Origin: Chitinophagaceae bacterium
GTDB lineage: Bacteria > Bacteroidota > Bacteroidia > Chitinophagales > Chitinophagaceae
Assembly: GCA_947446645.1 (NCBI GenBank)
Contig: CANFHA010000012.1
Span: 122,794-186,793 of the forward strand
Direction: 5' to 3'
DNA: 64,000 nt
In this document: positions 56,967-64,000 of the stretch, piece by piece
How the letters are laid out: every line of letters begins with the position of its first letter
How positions within the stretch are numbered: the stretch's first letter is position 1
Notes under the pieces: generated by a model
The model's database searches: none
The model's input: the letters and a program-made list of their open reading frames with translations, nothing else
Told to the model about the DNA's origin: nothing
Translations under genes and position numbers: made by a program

Positions 56967-58529
56967 CTACTTTCTTTTGTAGAATTGACTAATATTAAAT
57001 AACTCTCCTTTCCGATACTCTCTAATGTTCGAAACACCTTGTCCAGGTTCAATTTTTTCAAGGCTTCGAACTAAAACGTTCATTTCCTTTTCTGTTAGAC
57101 CTAAGAATTTTTGAATTTTCTTCGTTCCAGTCAAATCGGAGGTTTTTAATAAAAATCCGATTTCGCAAAGACTTGAAAAATTAAATTGCGGTTGATCAAA
57201 CTCATCGACATTTTGTGCCAATAAAATCACCGAAACACCTTTTGATCTAATTTGTTCCAGTATTTGCTGAAGCACAAACTTTGCTTTTTTATCTCTAAAG
57301 ATCACTTGCGCTTCGTCTATTAATAACACATAGCGCATGCAACGCACCCCTTTTTCAATGGGAGCATCCGGCATTGACATGAATGTATTATAGACGTAGT
57401 TTATTATTAAGAAGACCGAAGTAAATCTAATACTTTGGTGTAAGTCTGCCGAAAGAGAGAAATAGTAATTTTTATTTAAGAAATCCTTGTTCGTTTCATC
57501 GGAGAATATCGGTGGGTCACTTAATCCTTCAATAATTTCGGTTACCACATTGGGCATCTTTTGAAAGTGATTCGGCAATTCCTTTTGTAACTCTTGAAGA
57601 GTTGGATATTTGCCATTTTTCTTCGCTGCAAAGATGGCTCTCACTGAATCTCTTAATTGCTGTTTTTGACTACTACCAGCATTCGAATACTCAACTATAT
57701 AGTCAACAAATTTGTTGATGCCGAGTTTTTTATTGTTCTCATTTACATTGTCGATAAAAGACAAAGGATTAATCGGAATGCGCTTGTGCGGCGCATTTAT
57801 AAATTCAGTCTTTGTAAGGGTGAAAAACTTTTTATACTTCTTTTCATCCTCGGTGTTCAATCCCTTAAAGTCAAGATATATATAATTGGTCTTGCCTTGG
57901 GATTGCTCAATTATCTGAGTTATTAGCTCTAAAGCAAATTGTGTTTTCCCTGATCCAGTTGTGCCCGCAATTGCGATATGAGAATTGTTGTATTTATTAG
58001 TGTTATTGGGTTCAATAACAATAGCATCACCATTCTCGTCCGCACCAATGTTTACTTTCCATAGACGATCGAAATATTGTTTGTCTGGGACTTGACGATT
58101 TGTATTTTCAACAAACTTGAAGGGGTTATTACTATGCTCAATACTTTCAACTCCCCGATCAATCGTTTCAATCAAGAAGTCGTAAATAGTATGATTAACA
58201 TTGCTCTCGAAAAATTTATCCATTAATTCAAGACCCTCATCAATATGGAGTTTCACATATTTGGGAAGGTTTATGTCTGTCCTATGAATACCATACAACT
58301 GACACAACATTGAAATAAAATACGTTTTGTGTTTACCGAAAAACGTGTCCTCCTTATATTCCTTTCCTTTTGAATCACGTATGGATTTGATATCCAGTTG
58401 ACGATTTTTCGAGATGGAGTAGGCTAATGCAATACGTGCTATGATATTTTCTGCAGGAAGCTTTAATTTAGTAGAGTACTCTCGAATTAGTTTGTGACTT
58501 AACTCGGAAGTTTTTATATTAATTATCAT
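56967..58529 (-). CDS. dndE: DndE domain fused to HerA/FtsK-type ATPase
   Basis: 520 residues from ATG 58529. Residues 1-~115 match DndE: INIKTSELSHKLIREYST, the AENIIARIALAYSIS helix, and LHIDEGLELMDKFF. Residues ~160-520 form a HerA/FtsK-like ATPase with Walker A GTTGSGKT (189-196), Walker B VLLIDEA (401-407), and sensor-like VSVILLAQN (432-440). DndE normally is a small protein (~110-130 residues) that binds nicked DNA in the modification complex, while HerA-type ATPases occur in DptH/restriction modules. The start overlaps the end of dndD by 11 bases; a start at 58556 is rejected as it adds nine unaligned residues. Confidence 0.88.
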   Translation of the reverse strand: MIINIKTSELSHKLIREYSTKLKLPAENIIARIALAYSISKNRQLDIKSIRDSKGKEYKEDTFFGKHKTYFISMLCQLYGIHRTDINLPKYVKLHIDEGLELMDKFFESNVNHTIYDFLIETIDRGVESIEHSNNPFKFVENTNRQVPDKQYFDRLWKVNIGADENGDAIVIEPNNTNKYNNSHIAIAGTTGSGKTQFALELITQIIEQSQGKTNYIYLDFKGLNTEDEKKYKKFFTLTKTEFINAPHKRIPINPLSFIDNVNENNKKLGINKFVDYIVEYSNAGSSQKQQLRDSVRAIFAAKKNGKYPTLQELQKELPNHFQKMPNVVTEIIEGLSDPPIFSDETNKDFLNKNYYFSLSADLHQSIRFTSVFLIINYVYNTFMSMPDAPIEKGVRCMRYVLLIDEAQVIFRDKKAKFVLQQILEQIRSKGVSVILLAQNVDEFDQPQFNFSSLCEIGFLLKTSDLTGTKKIQKFLGLTEKEMNVLVRSLEKIEPGQGVSNIREYRKGELFNISQFYKRK

Positions 58530-60612
58530 CTTTGTAGCGTTTGTTGTAGGTTTCAAATAACTTGTTATTCGCTACTTCTAAAAATTCACTCTCACTTTCC
58601 CCTTTGTTATTTATTAGGTAGCACTTAGAGATATTTTTGCTTAACATTTTGAATTCGTCTTGCGTAAGCTCTTTCTTCAATATTGGAAAAATGACAACTT
58701 GCTCAGAAATGTTAGGATAAAAATGCTTTATAACGTTTTCAGCATGATCTTCGTCAAATTTCTGCATCGGACTATCCACAAATACAGGGAAAGAGATATT
58801 GCTTTCTTCTACGAGTGCTTTTAGCAACGCAGTAGCATATAATTGTTTTTCGCCCATCGATAGACTATCCTTTTGTATTTCTTCTCCTTTGCCATTAAGG
58901 ATGCGGATATTAATATGCTCATCAATCATTTCTACAACAACCTTTTTAATGACTTTTTTGTGCATCAAAATATCAAGTCCTGATAAAATGCGAGCCTCTA
59001 ATGACTTTTTCTTTTCTTCTTTATATTTCTTAATAAAATCTTTCAACTCGTTCACCAATTCTTTGGTCAGATTGTCTTTATCCTTATAAAGGTCTGCTGT
59101 GTCAATTTTTTTAGTGAGTGCAGAAATCTGACTTTTTATTTGTGTTTGTTCATTGTCAATTGCGCCAATTTTTATGTTTAGCTGATCAATTTCCAATTCA
59201 TGTGATTTAATTTTTCTCTGGAGTTCCTTTTGTTTATCTCTAAGCGATTTTATTAACTCATCCTCACTTTTACTTTCAGCGTCTGTTAGCTTTTTTGTTA
59301 TGCTATTTTTCTCTGATAGTAGACCATTATAACCCTGGTTCACCAATTTAAACTGACTCTTAAATGACTGCTTTAAGTTGTTAAGCAGGTTATTAAAGTC
59401 ATACAATTCAAGTTCTGTAAACTCATGTATTTTCTTTATTTCTTGCTTTTTTTCATCTGCAACATTAAAAAAGTGCTTTCGTATTAATTGGCGAAAAGTC
59501 TGATTATAAAATTCCGATATTTTGGGTTGAATAGGAAACTCACTTTTTACTCTAAACTGATCAAGCTCAAATAAAATTGTCTCGGTTTTAGAATCAATTT
59601 CCTCGTCCTGAAATTGAATTTCATTTTTTTCTTTTTCACGATCTAGCTGCTCACTAACTTGCGTTAGCATGTCTCCACCGATCGCAAAAGGTGCAAGGTC
59701 TAATAATTCATTTAATTGAATGCGCTGATTAGTAAGTTCAGCATCAATTTCATTATTCCTTAAACGCAGTTCATTAAACTCTTCGTCGGTAATGGTGTTA
59801 CTTTCCTGAATTAATTTCTGCTGAATTTCTCGTTCATCGTAGCTTAGTCTATCAATTGTTTCTCGATATTCTTGAATGGCATTTCTATTCGAATTTTGAG
59901 CCATATCGTTCTGCTGTTCTTTACTTTGCAGATCAATCAATTTCATCCTATCCTCGGTTGTTGCGGAATCTTTTTTATACTTGATTTGCAGTTCAAGAAG
60001 GTTGCTGGATAGGTCTTCATATTTCTTGATTCCTAACACTTCAGAATAGGCTTTACTAAGTTCCTTACGTTGTTCAATGCCATTCGCTTCAGCCAGCGAT
60101 ACAATCTTTTCGGCATCGAAGAAAAAGAATTTAGCACTCTCTAACGGTATTATGAAGTCACGAATGAACAATTCTGCTCCATATTCATTAATCAATTCAT
60201 TCGGTTGCCCATCGAATAAAATCTCCAATTTTTCAGGTGTACTACTTTCAGTGTCATAAGTTCGCCTAATTGTAATTTCCTTACAAGGAATAGCCTGAAT
60301 TTCAATGTCCGTAAATTTTAATGACACGTAAAACAACGTATCACTTTGATTTTTCGCTAGACGGTTAAGACTATTGGCGATGTACTTTCCATAACCTCCC
60401 TGATTTTTAATCTGGTCGTTATAAAATTCATCAACTTCACTCATGTTTTTGCCATATAGACACCATACCAAAGACATCAGGAATGTGGTTTTACCATATC
60501 CGTTTTTACCACTTATGACAATAATGTTTTTATCATTTTTTGTCGATAAGTCTATAACGTTCGAACCTTTATATATCCTGAAATTATAAAGACTTAATTC
60601 TCTAATTTGCAT
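58519..60612 (-). CDS. dndD: DndD, SMC-like ATPase of DNA phosphorothioation
   Basis: 697 residues. Walker A GKNGYGKT (35-42) in an N-terminal half, a long coiled coil (~200-560) with a possible hinge, then the ABC-type signature SMGEKQLYATALLKAL (~585-600) and a Walker B-like FPVFVDSP (608-615). It is thought to nick or open DNA for sulfur insertion with DndC and DndE. The start overlaps dndC by 11 bases; the stop overlaps the DndE fusion gene, so C, D and E are translationally coupled. Confidence 0.93.
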   Translation of the reverse strand: MQIRELSLYNFRIYKGSNVIDLSTKNDKNIIVISGKNGYGKTTFLMSLVWCLYGKNMSEVDEFYNDQIKNQGGYGKYIANSLNRLAKNQSDTLFYVSLKFTDIEIQAIPCKEITIRRTYDTESSTPEKLEILFDGQPNELINEYGAELFIRDFIIPLESAKFFFFDAEKIVSLAEANGIEQRKELSKAYSEVLGIKKYEDLSSNLLELQIKYKKDSATTEDRMKLIDLQSKEQQNDMAQNSNRNAIQEYRETIDRLSYDEREIQQKLIQESNTITDEEFNELRLRNNEIDAELTNQRIQLNELLDLAPFAIGGDMLTQVSEQLDREKEKNEIQFQDEEIDSKTETILFELDQFRVKSEFPIQPKISEFYNQTFRQLIRKHFFNVADEKKQEIKKIHEFTELELYDFNNLLNNLKQSFKSQFKLVNQGYNGLLSEKNSITKKLTDAESKSEDELIKSLRDKQKELQRKIKSHELEIDQLNIKIGAIDNEQTQIKSQISALTKKIDTADLYKDKDNLTKELVNELKDFIKKYKEEKKKSLEARILSGLDILMHKKVIKKVVVEMIDEHINIRILNGKGEEIQKDSLSMGEKQLYATALLKALVEESNISFPVFVDSPMQKFDEDHAENVIKHFYPNISEQVVIFPILKKELTQDEFKMLSKNISKCYLINNKGESESEFLEVANNKLFETYNKRYKDDN

Positions 60613-61933
60613 CTACAGTTTCTTTTTTCTTTTTGGGGTTTGTAAGAAAACGTTCCATTTGCTTTTCGAGGTCGCCTGATAGACCTACTTTGTTGCGAAG
60701 CAGTATCTTCGTTTTTTGCACACTCAACAAATCGCTTATTAGCTGTACATGCTCGGGATTTGTTTTGCACGAAGAAGAGAGAATCTCCATTTCCTTCTTT
60801 TTTTGAACGTCTATTTTATCTGCCTTCATAGCATTTGCGTTATATACTTTGTTGTAAATTTCAGAAACCTGATAATTAAATATACTATCCCTATACCACA
60901 TTATCTGTATTGCAACCAATTCCTGGTTCGTTATCAAATCGATGTCCGGTTCAGTTAACTGTGCCTCCTTCTGCGCTGTCAATAATTTTTCAAGAATTAA
61001 AGCTCTATATTTTGGTTTATATGGCCCCGGTGCTTCTTGACCATTCCTTCTAAAATCTTCTCTCCATTCTAAATTATCTCTGCTTTCTGCAAGTGTATCC
61101 CTTAAATCTGACAACGGCTGCATCCACTCTTCACCGTTGTCAATTAATGCCTCCATTGATTTATCCTTGCTTACTACCGTGCATACCCAACAGCCGAATC
61201 GTGAATTACCGCATGATGGAGTTGTTGTATCGATAACAAGTGGACAATCTCCACCACTTGCGTTTCTGTAAAGCGTTATTAGTTCCCGATTATGCCCGTT
61301 CCAAGGAGAAGGAACAGCTAATAGATATTGCCAAACCTCTTCAGTTAGAAAATCCTGTATTGGAGTATACACAAAAGCCTTGGGCAAACTGTGCTTTCGC
61401 AAACGATTCGTTCCAAATTGGTGACGTTTAATAGATTTTGCACGATTTGCACTTTCATCACTACGAGTACCTAAAAATAAAATCACTTCTCCATTTTCAT
61501 CGATTTTTTCAAGTATCCGTTTTGTAGTCGGGTTGATTTTCAAACGTTCTGTACACCAACGAAATATATTATTGGGAGCGGGATAGCCACGTCCTAATAC
61601 GTTTACCCAAAATGTATCTTCTAATTTTGGAGTTGTTGTCTCTACAATTAAATTTATACCGTCAATGACTGCAGCTTTCTCAATATTCCTTAACGTGCGA
61701 TAAATAAAGTCAACGATTTTGGGGTTTTCAACTAGGGTATCATTACACATTACATAAATCCTTCGTTTGCCCCTAAATATTGGATCTATTTTTTTTAATG
61801 CAGTCCATACAAGCTGTAAAAGCATTGTACTATCCTTACCTCCGCTAAAGCCAATTATCCAAGGTCTATTATTGTCTTCTTGCAAAAATTGGTCTATAAT
61901 CTCGGCTTGTATATGTTTGATGTGTTCGAGCAT
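60602..61933 (-). CDS. dndC: DndC, PAPS-reductase-like sulfurtransferase
   Basis: 443 residues. The PP-loop is GFSGGKDST (residues 28-36). Cys127 lies in FRWCTERLK, and C230, C241, C248 and C251 lie in a cluster (GGDCPL, PSCGNSRFGCWVC) that likely holds the 4Fe-4S cluster of DndC. It activates the DNA backbone and transfers sulfur from a cysteine desulfurase (DndA or IscS). ATG 61933 is preferred to TTG 61948 because it starts just before the first helix. It is the first gene of the operon; the gap upstream contains a terminator of the next gene and must hold the operon promoter. Confidence 0.95.
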   Translation of the reverse strand: MLEHIKHIQAEIIDQFLQEDNNRPWIIGFSGGKDSTMLLQLVWTALKKIDPIFRGKRRIYVMCNDTLVENPKIVDFIYRTLRNIEKAAVIDGINLIVETTTPKLEDTFWVNVLGRGYPAPNNIFRWCTERLKINPTTKRILEKIDENGEVILFLGTRSDESANRAKSIKRHQFGTNRLRKHSLPKAFVYTPIQDFLTEEVWQYLLAVPSPWNGHNRELITLYRNASGGDCPLVIDTTTPSCGNSRFGCWVCTVVSKDKSMEALIDNGEEWMQPLSDLRDTLAESRDNLEWREDFRRNGQEAPGPYKPKYRALILEKLLTAQKEAQLTEPDIDLITNQELVAIQIMWYRDSIFNYQVSEIYNKVYNANAMKADKIDVQKKKEMEILSSSCKTNPEHVQLISDLLSVQKTKILLRNKVGLSGDLEKQMERFLTNPKKKKETVDAN

Positions 61934-62012
61934 AAGTAAATTTTGCAAAGTACGTCAAAATGTTATTAAATATAGCATGTCTGTAATATATTCTATTTTC
62001 AAGTATTTCAAA

Positions 62013-62043
62013 CAAAAAAGCCAGCCTGAAAACAGGCCAGCCC
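62013..62043 (-). terminator. Terminator upstream of the Dnd operon
   Basis: Read on the minus strand: GCTGGCCTG, loop TTTT, CAGGCTGGC (two G-U pairs), then TTTTTT. It ends transcription of the DUF6140 gene and thus separates it from dndC. Confidence 0.8.
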
Positions 62044-62071
62044 CTATAAACCCTATCACCATGAAAACTTC

Positions 62072-62290
62072 TTAATTGAGCTTTTTTACGTCTAAGTATA
62101 CCGTGGAATTTCCGCAATTCTTCTTTAAATCAAGTCCGTATTTCCGCATAAAGGCGTCTTGCACCTCATGTCCACCGTTCGTAAGTAATGGATTGCTGTA
62201 CTGAGAGGACACTTCAACTGTCATTCCTTTTTCAAGTCTAATGCCGTTGGAATAATTATTTTGCTTCACTGTAATCAGAAATAGAGCCAT
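62072..62290 (-). CDS. DUF6140-type small protein
   Basis: 72 residues: MALFLITVKQNNYSNGIRLE, KGMTVEVSSQYSNPLLTN, DAFMRKYGLDLKKN, YLDVKKLN, which is the DUF6140 pattern of Bacteroidota mobile elements. No enzymatic motif. It lies between an ATPase gene and the Dnd operon and has its own terminator. Confidence 0.75.
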   Translation of the reverse strand: MALFLITVKQNNYSNGIRLEKGMTVEVSSQYSNPLLTNGGHEVQDAFMRKYGLDLKKNCGNSTVYLDVKKLN

Positions 62291-62346
62291 TGGTTAAAAA
62301 GTTTGTGAGTCATAAATTTAAATATTTGTAGCTAAAAAACAAAAGT

Positions 62347-63807
62347 TTAGAAAATCGGCATTTCCCCACCCTGGTTAAATCTACCGTACTGCACCGCCTT
62401 TCCCCGCTCTGGCACCTCAATAACACTGTCCACGTCGTGTTGAAATGTATTAGCCCCTTTAAATTTCCCTTCTTTTGTTGTCTGAAAAATGAAAACAAAG
62501 GACTTGTCAGGGTACATTGAGCGCAGCTTATTCAAATCCTCCGGTTTTAAGCCCAGCCGGTTGACGCTATCCAAAAAGATAAAATCGTAAAAGGTGAGGC
62601 TTGCAGGTATGGTTGATGCCATATACAAGTTAGGGTGCTTGACCTCTTTATCGTTCAGCTTGTCCTGCAATGTCTTGTCCAATCCCTCTTCCCGTGCCAC
62701 GTACAATACCTTCCCATGATTACGAGCCAGGTATCCGGCAAAATCTACGCATAGGTAGGACTTGCCCATTTTAGGCTTCCCATACACCATTATCGAAAAA
62801 TTGGTGGATGGGTCACCAATGAGCTGCAACCATTTCCCTTGCAGCCCCAGCGTATTAAACCGCATATTGGCGAAGTCCATACTATTCATAACTACTGGTT
62901 GCGCCCCTGCACCCTCATCGCTGTCAAACCCATTAAGGTTGTGGCATGAACAGCCGCCAATAATGCCCTGTAGTCCATTCAAGGTATTCTTCTCAATCTC
63001 CAAAAATTTTGCCGACTTTTCAGATAGGAAATTTTCTATGTTCTTTTTGATCTCGTGCATTTCTACCACATAAGGGTCACGGTCATCTATCTTGCCCTGC
63101 TCGTATGCCCTGTTGATCTGCCCCAATAGTAGCCTAGCCTTTTCCTTTGTGCCTGTTTTGCCATTCAGGTTAATGTACCGCTTGATAAAGCCAACTGACG
63201 ACATTACCTTTTCATCATCGGCTGCTTTCTTTAGTGCCTCAAATGTATCAGGCTTCAGCGAAATGGTGATGGTCTTGCCCATGTTATTGTAAGCCTCAAT
63301 AAGTGTGTCCTGAATGAACCGGATATGCTCAACATGCGGCGATGTTTTGCGTATGCGCTTTTCCAAAATGGCTTTTTGCAGGCCATTGACAAACCGGAGT
63401 ATATCTTCCTTGTCTTTGGGTTTACCGTTCATATTGACGAAACGGCGGATAAAGCGTAGCTCATCCGGTATGCGCTCCACCATTGAGGGCTGGTACAGGT
63501 CAGGCTTCTTGGTTTTAGTTGCTGTCTTTTTTTCCTTCTTAGTGGTAGTATCTTCCCACTTGTTAGAGGACTTATCAAAACGCTTAACAGTATGCTGCTG
63601 TTTAGTACCTTGCTTTAAATGCGCTGCCAGCTTTTCAAAATAGGTATTTATCGTTTTCTTGATCGTTTCGCTTGCATGGTAGTTGTCCCAATGCGCCCCG
63701 TTACTTGTCACCTTCTTTACGAACTCATGCCCTTTGCGGAGTGCTTCCGGCATAGTGCTGAAATCAATTGATGCGATCTTATCGTGATAATTCTGAACTG
63801 TGATCAT
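62347..63807 (-). CDS. RecA-fold P-loop ATPase of a mobile element
   Basis: 486 residues. The C-terminal ~190 residues are a RecA/RadA-like ATPase with Walker A VYGKPKMGKSYL, KVLYVAREE and Walker B FYDFIFLDSVNRLG, and a FQTTKEGKFKGANTF loop. The N-terminal half holds a repeated ~55-residue unit (FIRRFVNMNGKPKDKED... and FIKRYINLNGKTGTKEK...). Similar proteins occur in integrative conjugative elements near DUF6140 genes. A role in element replication or recombination is inferred only. Confidence 0.7.
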   Translation of the reverse strand: MITVQNYHDKIASIDFSTMPEALRKGHEFVKKVTSNGAHWDNYHASETIKKTINTYFEKLAAHLKQGTKQQHTVKRFDKSSNKWEDTTTKKEKKTATKTKKPDLYQPSMVERIPDELRFIRRFVNMNGKPKDKEDILRFVNGLQKAILEKRIRKTSPHVEHIRFIQDTLIEAYNNMGKTITISLKPDTFEALKKAADDEKVMSSVGFIKRYINLNGKTGTKEKARLLLGQINRAYEQGKIDDRDPYVVEMHEIKKNIENFLSEKSAKFLEIEKNTLNGLQGIIGGCSCHNLNGFDSDEGAGAQPVVMNSMDFANMRFNTLGLQGKWLQLIGDPSTNFSIMVYGKPKMGKSYLCVDFAGYLARNHGKVLYVAREEGLDKTLQDKLNDKEVKHPNLYMASTIPASLTFYDFIFLDSVNRLGLKPEDLNKLRSMYPDKSFVFIFQTTKEGKFKGANTFQHDVDSVIEVPERGKAVQYGRFNQGGEMPIF

Positions 63808-63817
63808 TTTTTCTGTT

Positions 63818-64000
63818 TTATGCTGCCAGTAATTCCAATTCCAATGCGAGTGCCTCTGCTTCCAATTCCAGCAAGGAGATTATGTTGCCCTGCTTTTCCG
63901 GTATCGGCATGTCCGGCAAAGGAGCCGGAATATCTATTTTCTTCCTTGTGCTGAAGGTCTGCCCACCATTACCGAGGTATTTCAATTGCGCCGAGTTGAC
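63818..64000 (-). CDS. C-terminal end of an unknown protein (continues past the window)
   Basis: The last 60 codons are visible: VNSAQLKYLGNGGQTFSTRK and a tail of alternating Glu/Leu/Ala (LELEAEALALELELLAA). It stops 11 bases before the ATPase start, so both genes are likely co-transcribed. Not enough is seen to name it. Confidence 0.6.
   Translation of the reverse strand, partial: VNSAQLKYLGNGGQTFSTRKKIDIPAPLPDMPIPEKQGNIISLLELEAEALALELELLAA

Noticed and set aside
61949..62012. Exact promoter of the Dnd operon
   Set aside because: Several weak TAnnTTT-like boxes are present but none has the right spacing to a TTG, so no specific site is claimed.

Overview
The window reads as a chromosome segment of a Bacteroidota bacterium, most likely in the Chitinophagaceae/Sphingobacteriia range. 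Pointers are: T9SS type A C-terminal sorting domains on four kinds of secreted protein, carboxypeptidase-regulatory-like TonB-dependent receptors paired with DUF4249 lipoproteins, promoters of the TTG-N19-TAnnTTTG type, lack of Shine-Dalgarno sites, and small families (DUF4279, DUF6140, DUF2062 fusions) typical of that phylum. No rRNA, complete tRNA or CRISPR array was seen.

Layout. 0-10 kb: end of a secreted Ig-repeat adhesin, enolase, DivIC/FtsB-like protein, a repeat-rich intergenic stretch (4.16-5.07 kb), an FMN reductase plus membrane metallophosphoesterase pair, an ExbD-TonB pair and a leucine-dehydrogenase-like enzyme. 10-20 kb: two small secreted paralogues, UvrA, a luciferase-like oxidoreductase, isoaspartyl peptidase, a phosphoribosyltransferase, a MacB/FtsX-type permease and an MFS transporter. 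20-30 kb: an ECF sigma factor followed by a protein that appears to span both membranes (Dma-like anti-sigma), a TonB-dependent receptor/DUF4249 pair, YhhQ-type transporter, OmpA-type protein and superoxide dismutase. 30-38 kb: a 2,439-residue secreted adhesin with 24 Ig-like repeats. 38-47 kb: a minus-strand lipid/pigment-type cluster (C45 acyltransferase, CrtI-like oxidoreductase, an MMPL-PlsC-methyltransferase triple fusion, GT2-DUF2062). 47-53.5 kb: ordinary genes, including a second copy region of the palindromic element seen at 4.6 kb.

53.5-64 kb is an accessory region. It carries a duplicated 146-bp block in front of two small genes, then a compact AT-rich minus-strand operon encoding a DNA phosphorothioation (Dnd) system: dndC, dndD, a DndE domain fused to a HerA/FtsK-type ATPase, a four-helix membrane protein, a DGQHR-domain DndB-like protein and an unknown 139-residue protein. 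No dndA and no dndFGH/DptFGH restriction genes are in view. Upstream of it lie a DUF6140 protein and a RecA-type ATPase that look like part of an integrative element continuing past the right edge.

The most interesting system is this non-canonical Dnd cassette: modification genes present, the usual restriction partner absent, but an ATPase fused to DndE and a membrane protein embedded in the same operon. Second are the sigma/dual-membrane anti-sigma pair, the triple-domain lipid exporter fusion, and two repeat families in non-coding DNA.
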